Shown: piece after piece, positions 35,450 through 41,381 of the stretch
Numbering within the stretch: position 1 is the first letter of the stretch
Layout: each line of letters starts with the position of its first letter
Made by a program: the position numbers and the translations under genes
The notes under the pieces: model-generated
What the model was told of the DNA's origin: nothing
The model's input: only the letters and a program-made list of their open reading frames with translations
Databases searched by the model: none
From: an uncultured Flavobacteriales bacterium
GTDB taxonomy: Bacteria > Bacteroidota > Bacteroidia > Flavobacteriales_G > Salibacteraceae
Assembly (NCBI GenBank): GCA_937899835.1
Contig: CALCCE010000073.1
Span: 1 to 41,381, forward strand
Direction of reading: 5' to 3'
Length of the DNA stretch: 41,381 bases

Positions 35450-38400
35450 ATGGCACGACCCACACCGGTTGCGGCTCCCCCTGTGGCCCAAACCACCGCT
35501 CCCCCTACAGTTTCCAACGACACTACCAACGACAGTGTAGCTTCACCCACTACCGAAGGTGGCCTGGCGGCCTCTTTTGCCAACCGCCGTCGACCTTTGA
35601 GTTTTTTGGAATTCAAAGCTCGTCGACAGCAGCCCAAGGGCCCGGAAGAAGTAAAAGGAACAGGACCACGTGGAGTAGACCAAATAGGACGCCCGGGATT
35701 GCTGCAAGGCAATCCTCTTGATGGCTTACGTCAACGGTTGTTTGGAGAAGCGGAAACCGCTGAAACGGAGACGGTGGATGCTGAAGAAGAAAACGGCTTT
35801 TCGGAAGAGGAAGCCACTGCCAACGAAGCCACTCCGGAAAACGAAACAACCGACGAGAAGGGTGAAAACGGAGCGATTGAAGCGCAGGAAGAAGAAAAGG
35901 TAGCCGAAGAGGCACAGGAAGTTGAAGCAGATGGCAATGCCACTGCTGGCGAAGAAGCTGAAACTGCTGCCACCACCAATCCGGCATCAGAAACAACGTC
36001 CTCCAACGAAGAAGACGAAAAGGAGCAAGAAGAGGAAGAAGCTGCTCCAGGAGAAGCGGCCGAATTGGAGCTGACTGCATCCACTGAGGATGGGCCCACT
36101 CCTCCTTCCACGCCTAACATACCTACTGAAGCCCCGGCAGCTCCAACAACTCCCTACCAACCCAAAGAAGCTGAAGGCGGCTTCAAGGCTGAAGACAAAC
36201 TTTCGGAAATGGAAGGCGGCCCGGGGGCAATGCAGGAAATGGGAGAAATACCCGCTCCGCAACTCGATACGGCCGACAGTGGTGCGCTTACCGATTCGCT
36301 TACCGGGGGCAGCATCCTTACCATGGCCAAAGGCATGGAAAATGTAGGCGAAGCCGCTTCAGAAGCCAAAGCCAACGAAACACAAACGGCTCAGGAAAAC
36401 CTGCCCGAAATCGATCAACCTACCGGTTTGGTTCCGGGGGAAGACCAAGACTACGAAAAGATAGTTCCGCCACAGGCACCTACGCCCGACCTAAAAAACG
36501 AAGGGGTGCGCCAAACGGAACAGATGGACACCACGTTCGAGGGACCGCGTAGCCCGGTACCCGGCAGTAACATAGCGCGAACCACCAAAAGCAGCCTCAA
36601 CAGTTGGGAGGGCTTTATGGGCCGCATGAACCGCTTGCCTTCTACGGATCGTGACTTGCAAACCAACATGGGCCAACGACCTGGGGTAGACTTAACGGGG
36701 GATGCCAGTCCTCAACAAAACGACAAAAACGAAGCCCAGGCCCAGGAGGAGGTGAAGACACAACAGAACGAGGCCGATAGTGCTACTTACCAAGATTTTG
36801 GTGAAAACGATGTTTATCCTACCCTGGAGCCCGAGCGCATGTCGCCCAACACGGAGATGAGCATGCCCGAAAACTGGGAAAGTCCCGAGGGCGGTGTGGA
36901 GATGCCCGAGATGCCGGCACACATTCAAAGTGGGCTCGATCCACAAATTGAGGCGGAGTATGCCGGTCAGGTGGAAGAAGAAAAAGCCAAACAAGACGCT
37001 GAAGAAGCCAATTATGAATCGGGAGTTGCGGCAGAGCAAGCCGAGAAAATGGCAGAAATCGAGGAAGAGAATCGAAAAGCCGGTGAAGAACAGGCGGCCG
37101 TAAGAGCCGAAGGACGTACCGAAATCGATGGTTACCGTGAAAGCTGGCGTGAAGAAAACGAGGCGGTAAAAGAAAAATTTAAAAACAGTTCGGAAACTGA
37201 GCGGGCCAAGGTGGATGCGGAAGTAGCCACCGAGGTAGATACTGCCAATGCAGATGTAGAAAAAAAATACGCGGAAACCGAACGCGAAAATGAAGCCAAA
37301 CAGGCCGAAGCCGACCGGGAAGTAGCCCAAGAAAAAGCCAAAGCTGAAGAGAAAAAGGAGGAACCCAGTTGGTGGGACAATTTAGTAGACGCGGTATCCG
37401 ACCTTTTCAATGCATTAAAGGAATTTGTCAACAAAGTATTTGACGAACTGCGGGCCTTTGTGAAAAAGGCCATCGAAGCGGCTAAGTCTTTTGCCAATTG
37501 GGTGATCGAAAAAGCCCGGCAAGCCGTCGTTGCGCTCATCGAAGGTTTTGCCGAAGTGTTGAAAGGTTTTGTTTCCATCGCCTTGGCCGCCTTCCCTGAA
37601 ATAGCAGAAAAAATCAACGGCTACATCGACAAGGCCAAAGACAAAGCTATTGCCGGAGTGAACGCCATCGCCGAAGGGCTCAAAAAAGCGGTCAATGCTT
37701 TGCTCGATGCCCTTGGAGCCGCCATCGACTTTTTGCTTTCTGCCTATCAGGCCTTCATCAACCTCATGCTCGATGTGCTGGAATTCCTCACCGTTGGGTT
37801 GATCCGTATCGTGGAAGGGTTGATCAACCTCGGTCGCGGTGTAGCGGCTATGCCCGATCAATTCATGGGGCAGATGTCGGAAGAAGCCCTGGGTACGGAT
37901 GTCACCTCACCCCTGAAAGGTACAGAGCGGACCGATCCTGAGATCTCCACCTTCGACAATTACCTCTCGGAAAACAATCAGGCACTCGATCCACAAGGGC
38001 GTGTCATCGATTTGCCGATTGAAGAAGATGCAGAAATGGCTACCGGACAAGTGGAAGGCGATCCGGGGGCATTGCCAGGCAAAGATCCTCTCTCTGATCA
38101 AGACTTTGGGCTCTCGCCCGATTCGCCGGTGAGCATGGACGACATTGAAGACATGCCACAATTGGCAGATGGCGAAAGTTATGAGCTCGGTGGCGCACCC
38201 GAAGGCGAAGCCGTTGAAACAGCCGACCTGCAATCCACCTTCTTTGGGGGAGCGAGAAGCATGGAAGGCGGGGACATGGCCGGTGCCGATGTTGACGCAA
38301 CTGCGGGACTCGAAGGCGCAGCTCCTGAGAAAGACTATGCCAGCATGACGGATCAACAGAAGTTGGACGATCAGATCGACCAGATGGGCATGGACGTGAA

Positions 38401-39724
38401 CGAAATGGACTCTAAGGATACCGAGCCCACCAAAGAAGAGGAGGAAACTGACCCAGCAGGATTGGTCGCCAAAACCGGAAAACTATCGGTAGGCGACCGC
38501 CTTGCTTTCGCCGGTAGCCAGATGCTGAAAGGCATGGAGATGTGGTGGAACGAGAACCAGGTGAGTGTTTACCTGGCCTTAGCAGGCATTGCCATTGTGG
38601 GAGGCGTCATTGCTTTCTTCACCGGTGGTGCCGGGTTAATTGCGCTCCTGCAGGTACTCATGGAAATCATGATGTACTACTTCATCGCTACCGCCATCTT
38701 ACGCATCAAAGACCTGTTGTGGGAATTCCTGGAACTGGCCTGGGAAGGCAAACAAATCAAATTGGCCGGCGAAAAGTTAGCCCGTGCCCTTGCCGTACTG
38801 ATTTCCGAATTCCTCTTCGAGTACCTCTTAAAGAAAGTTGGCTCGGTGCTCAAGCGGATCAAAGCGTTGGTGAAAGCCACCCGCTTTGGGCGCAAAATGG
38901 CTGTAGCCGCTCACCGCACCACCAAGGCCATCAAGGCCGGAGCACGCACGGTGAAAGGAGTAATCGTAAAAGGTGGCAAATATGTGATGACCACCTTCAA
39001 GCGTGGTTTTGGCAAAGGCATCAAGAAACTGGGCGAATTGCGCCAGCGCATCCTCAAGAAGTTTGGCTTCAAGCGGATATGGCTAGAGCGGCATGGACGC
39101 CGATTGCAGCTTTGGGGAGAGTTTAATGCGAAAGTGTTATTGAGTGATGGAACCATTGATGAAGTGGATAATCCGAGTCCAGGAAGACTTGGGTCCAAAA
39201 CCGACGGCGGCATTGTCCTTGATCACAAAGGAAACCAATTCAGTAGGAGCGTTGAAAATATGAGTGAGGCAGAGCGGAAAGCCATGTACTCAGAACTCGA
39301 TGAACTCACTGAGGAAGGCAGAAGACAAAGGATACGAAATGGAAATACTAAAGGTGGTAACTCCAGAGTTACCCCTTCAACTACCACAGCTACTGAACCT
39401 GAAGTACTTGAATTCATTCAACGTTTTGAACAAAGGTACCCTGGTAGAAGCTTCAAGTCTGGCCATGATGTAACTACAGTTGATGGTAGGTTGGTTGAAG
39501 TTGACTTCGAGACTGATAACGTAATTATAGAATTTAAAAGCAACCGCGGAAAGGGATTATCCCACCAAGTGATCGATAGGAGTAATCAAGGGAAAGTGAT
39601 TATTGGAGTTGCTGGAAGTAGTAAGGGGATTTCCAAGCATGCTCTCAAAAGTATTGAGGAAGCAGGAGGCCTTGGTGCTTCTATGAGAGATATTGAAATA
39701 ATTTTGGATTTAATTAGACCGTAA
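35450..39724 (+). CDS. Giant polymorphic-toxin-like protein with C-terminal PD-(D/E)XK nuclease domain
   Basis: 1,424 residues; no signal peptide. Order: Pro/Thr-rich start (1-60); acidic Glu/Ala/Thr low-complexity region (about 100-500); Glu/Lys/Ala coiled coil (about 500-637); amphipathic helical stretch from SWWDNLVDAVSDLF (about 638-800); acidic linker (about 800-1020); hydrophobic hairpin VSVYLALAGIAIVGGVIAFF...MEIMMYYFIATAILRI (about 1034-1086); Lys/Arg-rich helices (about 1100-1220) ending RHGRRLQLWGEFN; C-terminal domain (about 1227-1424) with GRLVEVDFETDNVIIEFKS, where D1352, E1361 and K1363 form the D...E-x-K motif of PD-(D/E)XK nucleases. The last domain is the likely DNA-cutting toxin; the rest is a carrier. 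The next gene starts 2 bp later. No HExxH (DUF4157) is present. Delivery is not shown; the helical scaffold suggests contractile-injection cargo, but that is inference. Confidence 0.75.
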   Translation: MARPTPVAAPPVAQTTAPPTVSNDTTNDSVASPTTEGGLAASFANRRRPLSFLEFKARRQQPKGPEEVKGTGPRGVDQIGRPGLLQGNPLDGLRQRLFGEAETAETETVDAEEENGFSEEEATANEATPENETTDEKGENGAIEAQEEEKVAEEAQEVEADGNATAGEEAETAATTNPASETTSSNEEDEKEQEEEEAAPGEAAELELTASTEDGPTPPSTPNIPTEAPAAPTTPYQPKEAEGGFKAEDKLSEMEGGPGAMQEMGEIPAPQLDTADSGALTDSLTGGSILTMAKGMENVGEAASEAKANETQTAQENLPEIDQPTGLVPGEDQDYEKIVPPQAPTPDLKNEGVRQTEQMDTTFEGPRSPVPGSNIARTTKSSLNSWEGFMGRMNRLPSTDRDLQTNMGQRPGVDLTGDASPQQNDKNEAQAQEEVKTQQNEADSATYQDFGENDVYPTLEPERMSPNTEMSMPENWESPEGGVEMPEMPAHIQSGLDPQIEAEYAGQVEEEKAKQDAEEANYESGVAAEQAEKMAEIEEENRKAGEEQAAVRAEGRTEIDGYRESWREENEAVKEKFKNSSETERAKVDAEVATEVDTANADVEKKYAETERENEAKQAEADREVAQEKAKAEEKKEEPSWWDNLVDAVSDLFNALKEFVNKVFDELRAFVKKAIEAAKSFANWVIEKARQAVVALIEGFAEVLKGFVSIALAAFPEIAEKINGYIDKAKDKAIAGVNAIAEGLKKAVNALLDALGAAIDFLLSAYQAFINLMLDVLEFLTVGLIRIVEGLINLGRGVAAMPDQFMGQMSEEALGTDVTSPLKGTERTDPEISTFDNYLSENNQALDPQGRVIDLPIEEDAEMATGQVEGDPGALPGKDPLSDQDFGLSPDSPVSMDDIEDMPQLADGESYELGGAPEGEAVETADLQSTFFGGARSMEGGDMAGADVDATAGLEGAAPEKDYASMTDQQKLDDQIDQMGMDVNEMDSKDTEPTKEEEETDPAGLVAKTGKLSVGDRLAFAGSQMLKGMEMWWNENQVSVYLALAGIAIVGGVIAFFTGGAGLIALLQVLMEIMMYYFIATAILRIKDLLWEFLELAWEGKQIKLAGEKLARALAVLISEFLFEYLLKKVGSVLKRIKALVKATRFGRKMAVAAHRTTKAIKAGARTVKGVIVKGGKYVMTTFKRGFGKGIKKLGELRQRILKKFGFKRIWLERHGRRLQLWGEFNAKVLLSDGTIDEVDNPSPGRLGSKTDGGIVLDHKGNQFSRSVENMSEAERKAMYSELDELTEEGRRQRIRNGNTKGGNSRVTPSTTTATEPEVLEFIQRFEQRYPGRSFKSGHDVTTVDGRLVEVDFETDNVIIEFKSNRGKGLSHQVIDRSNQGKVIIGVAGSSKGISKHALKSIEEAGGLGASMRDIEIILDLIRP

Positions 39725-39726
39725 CA

Positions 39727-40110
39727 ATGGAAGACTTATTTATCGCACCGAAAAAAAAGATTACCGATCAAGAGATCGTTGAAATACTAAACCAACACTA
39801 TCCAGATAACGATACTCGAACTGGAAACCAGGTTTATTCCCGCTTTCCCTCAATTAAGACCTATTTCGAATTTTTCAATTTGAATGAGGAAGAAGTACAA
39901 AGCTACGAGGAAGAAGAACCTGATTTCTGGGAACTTGTCCAACCAACTCAAGTTATCTGCGTCACCCACAAGCGGGCTTTTTTCAACTATCTTAAACCCG
40001 TTCTTCTCGACCTGCTAAAGAACAAACAAGGATTTATCTACATTGACGAAGATGAGCCTTATACATTCGAAGCATTTAGGGACTTTGAGAATGCTAACTA
40101 TTTAACCTAA
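39727..40110 (+). CDS. Small acidic protein, candidate immunity protein to the nuclease
   Basis: 127 residues, ATG two bases after the toxin stop. Acidic (NEEEVQSYEEEEPDFWELV, YIDEDEPYTFEAFRDFE), no signal peptide, no membrane segment and no domain I recognise. Its position directly behind a variable nuclease tip, its size and its charge are those of a cognate immunity protein that covers a basic or DNA-binding active site. Base composition is AT-rich like the toxin tip and unlike the housekeeping genes. The function is inferred from context alone. Confidence 0.65.
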   Translation: MEDLFIAPKKKITDQEIVEILNQHYPDNDTRTGNQVYSRFPSIKTYFEFFNLNEEEVQSYEEEEPDFWELVQPTQVICVTHKRAFFNYLKPVLLDLLKNKQGFIYIDEDEPYTFEAFRDFENANYLT

Positions 40111-40256
40111 TGTGTTAAACACCTTTAGTTGAACCAAAGGAATAGGCTTATAGAACATATCAGCCAAAACTTTAAGCTAACCCAAAACACTTGGATCAAA
40201 ACTAATTTTCCTACACGCGCAGCAATGGGCCTTTAATCCACCGACCCTTACAACCC

Positions 40257-41144
40257 ATGAATGCTTTTCTTGCTGCAAATCAACCGGTTTCAAATGATGA
40301 GATAATCCAATGGGAGTCTCGTTTCGAGGTCAAACTTCCTCCAGAATACCGATCATTCCTACTTGAACAAAATGGAGGGAGACTACAAAAATTCACCTTC
40401 TATGTGTCTGGTGCAGGAGAGTTTGGAATAGACCTTTTTTACTCACTGAAAAAAACGGAACAAGAGGCAATAGATTCATTGCATTATGCCGCACTTACTT
40501 TCCCTGAATTTCTGAGTTTGAAATGTATACCGATTGCAAATGATAACTCGGGTGGACAAGTAGTGATTGATGAAAATGGCCAACTCTTTTTTTGGGACCA
40601 CGAGACGATAATTGAGCCGGTGAATTTATATCCGCTCGGAGATTCTATTGCGGCATTTGTAGAAAGCCTAACCGAAGAACCGGTAGAACCTACTTCAGGA
40701 GATGTTGCCCTTTTTAATGACGGTACAAAAGAAGACATCCTTAAAATGGTGGACAGGATTGACATCAATGCACCCTTTGAGCACGACCAATCGCTCTTGC
40801 AGAGAGCAGCATTAGTTCAAAAGAATTGGCTTGTGGAAGTATTAATCAACAAAGGAGCCAACCTGCAAGGTAGTTTGGAGAAAGCCATGGTAAACAACAA
40901 CCTGGATGGATTCAAATTACTATTGAAAAGTGGTGCAGATGTCAACGCCACCAACGAGGACGGAGACTCCCTTCTTATTCAAACCATCATAGAAGCGAAG
41001 CCAGCGTTTGCCAAAGCGCTTCTGAACTACCATGTTGACACCGATTACAAAGATGGGTTTGATCAAACGGCCTTAGAAGTCGCCAGGATGAAGGTAGGCC
41101 AAGGAGAGAAGGAACTTGAGGAAATTGTCGAGCTGCTTTCTTAG
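40257..41144 (+). CDS. SUKH (SMI1/KNR4) domain plus ankyrin repeats, candidate immunity protein
   Basis: 295 residues. The N-terminal half (1-140) is a SUKH domain: NQPVSNDEIIQWESRFEVKLPPEYRSFLLEQNGG has the hallmark LPPEYRxFLLxxNGG, followed by FGIDLFYSL, IANDNSGGQVVIDENGQLFFWDHE. Residues about 155-290 form ankyrin-like repeats (DQSLLQRAALVQKNWLVEVLINKGANL, NNLDGFKLLLKSGADVNATNEDGDSLLI, GFDQTALEVARMKVG). SUKH proteins are common immunity proteins in polymorphic toxin loci, and SUKH-ankyrin combinations occur. It lies 146 bp after the small acidic gene, so either it protects against a second toxin or it is a relic of an earlier tip. Confidence 0.8.
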   Translation: MNAFLAANQPVSNDEIIQWESRFEVKLPPEYRSFLLEQNGGRLQKFTFYVSGAGEFGIDLFYSLKKTEQEAIDSLHYAALTFPEFLSLKCIPIANDNSGGQVVIDENGQLFFWDHETIIEPVNLYPLGDSIAAFVESLTEEPVEPTSGDVALFNDGTKEDILKMVDRIDINAPFEHDQSLLQRAALVQKNWLVEVLINKGANLQGSLEKAMVNNNLDGFKLLLKSGADVNATNEDGDSLLIQTIIEAKPAFAKALLNYHVDTDYKDGFDQTALEVARMKVGQGEKELEEIVELLS

Positions 41145-41258
41145 TGAATACAACGCTGCATCGTTCCATAAAAACTGGCACCACAGCTTTTCCAATTTCC
41201 TGAAACGGTGCCCACCGCAAGACCGGCGAACGATATCCGTTTTTTGACCACGATTTGC
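41145..41258. other. Spacer between SUKH gene and repeat array
   Basis: 114 bp with GGCACCAC, GGTGCCCACC and a GACCACGATTTGC segment resembling degraded copies of the downstream unit. No gene, promoter box or terminator is seen. Confidence 0.4.
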
Positions 41259-41381
41259 GGTGCACTGTGCGATTTTGTGGTGCACCGGTACAATACATTT
41301 TTCATTTCAGTGGTGCACTGTTCGATTTAGTTAGGCACCGGTGCAGTACATTTTCTATTTCAGTGGTGCACTGTTCGATTT
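41259..41381. repeat. 53-bp tandem repeat cut by the window edge
   Basis: Unit starts GGTGCACTGT(T/G)CGATTT and recurs at 41259, 41312 and 41365, exactly 53 bp apart: two full units and a 17-bp start of a third. Unit 2 differs from unit 1 at several positions. Unit 2 contains the palindrome GCACCGGTGC (41335-41344) and unit 1 GGTGCACC (41279-41286). The array follows the SUKH gene and runs off the window. Confidence 0.85.

Noticed and set aside
36692-37330. 212-residue minus-strand Phe/Leu-rich open frame
   Set aside because: It is the mirror of the Glu/Lys-rich coiled coil of the toxin carrier; purine-rich coding gives such hydrophobic antisense frames.
41259-41381. CRISPR array
   Set aside because: The whole 53-bp unit repeats, including what would be spacers, and there are no cas genes; it is a tandem repeat.
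1-41381. tRNA, rRNA, insertion sequence or phage genes
   Set aside because: Intergenic gaps were read for cloverleaf ends, transposase motifs and integrase signatures; none was recognised by eye. A tRNAscan/Infernal run would be decisive.

Overview
The window is a contig end from a Bacteroidota genome, most likely Flavobacteriia-like. The evidence is two large cell-surface proteins with SprB-type repeats and C-terminal type IX secretion sorting domains, the gliding/T9SS genes gldE and gldD, a DUF5686 surface protein, lipoproteins, and repeated TAnnTTTG promoter boxes, which are the -7 signature of this phylum. The first 82 bases are not genomic: homopolymer runs are followed by a near-complete Illumina P5/Read-1 adapter. 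Genuine sequence starts at base 83, inside gcvP. The right edge ends inside a 53-bp tandem repeat, so both ends look like assembly or library boundaries.

Layout. 83-799: 3' end of gcvP. 895-7388: two consecutive adhesin-like paralogues of about 1,050 residues with the same domain order. 7443-8935 (minus): MlaF/MlaE-type lipid transport ATPase and permease. 9028-13477: a small Cys-rich lipoprotein, feoA-feoB, a SprT-like metalloprotease and a PLP aminotransferase. 13506-14594: mannose-1-phosphate guanylyltransferase. 14605-17502 (minus): prfB (with a programmed +1 frameshift), an ArsC-family protein and fumC. 17615-24598: a GH113-like glycosidase, recX, an MFS transporter, RNase G, a 30-residue mS38-like ribosomal protein, a TPR protein, an HU-type protein and mutY. 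24623-28063: ssb, a single reading frame carrying both GldE and GldD, and heme A synthase (minus). 28431-30613: a small secreted Cys-rich protein, an HMA-domain lipoprotein and tatC. 30760-34014: a DUF5686 gene interrupted by one in-frame stop, then lptB. 34072-35228 (minus): pssA-purS.

The accessory part is 35450-41144. A 1,424-residue protein without a signal peptide has a long acidic low-complexity N-terminal half, a coiled coil, a long amphipathic helical region, a membrane-hairpin-like segment, a basic helical region and a C-terminal domain with a PD-(D/E)XK nuclease signature. It is followed 2 bp later by a small acidic protein and then by a SUKH (SMI1/KNR4)-ankyrin protein. This is the organisation of a polymorphic toxin with immunity genes. 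Arginine codon choice changes abruptly at the start of the nuclease domain, as expected if the toxin tip was swapped in. The delivery route cannot be read from this window; the helical scaffold reminds me of cargo proteins of contractile injection systems, but no structural genes of such a system are present.

Two gene disruptions (the gldE/gldD join and the DUF5686 stop) should be read with caution, because a contig with adapter at its end may also carry base errors. No rRNA, tRNA, insertion sequence or CRISPR array was seen.
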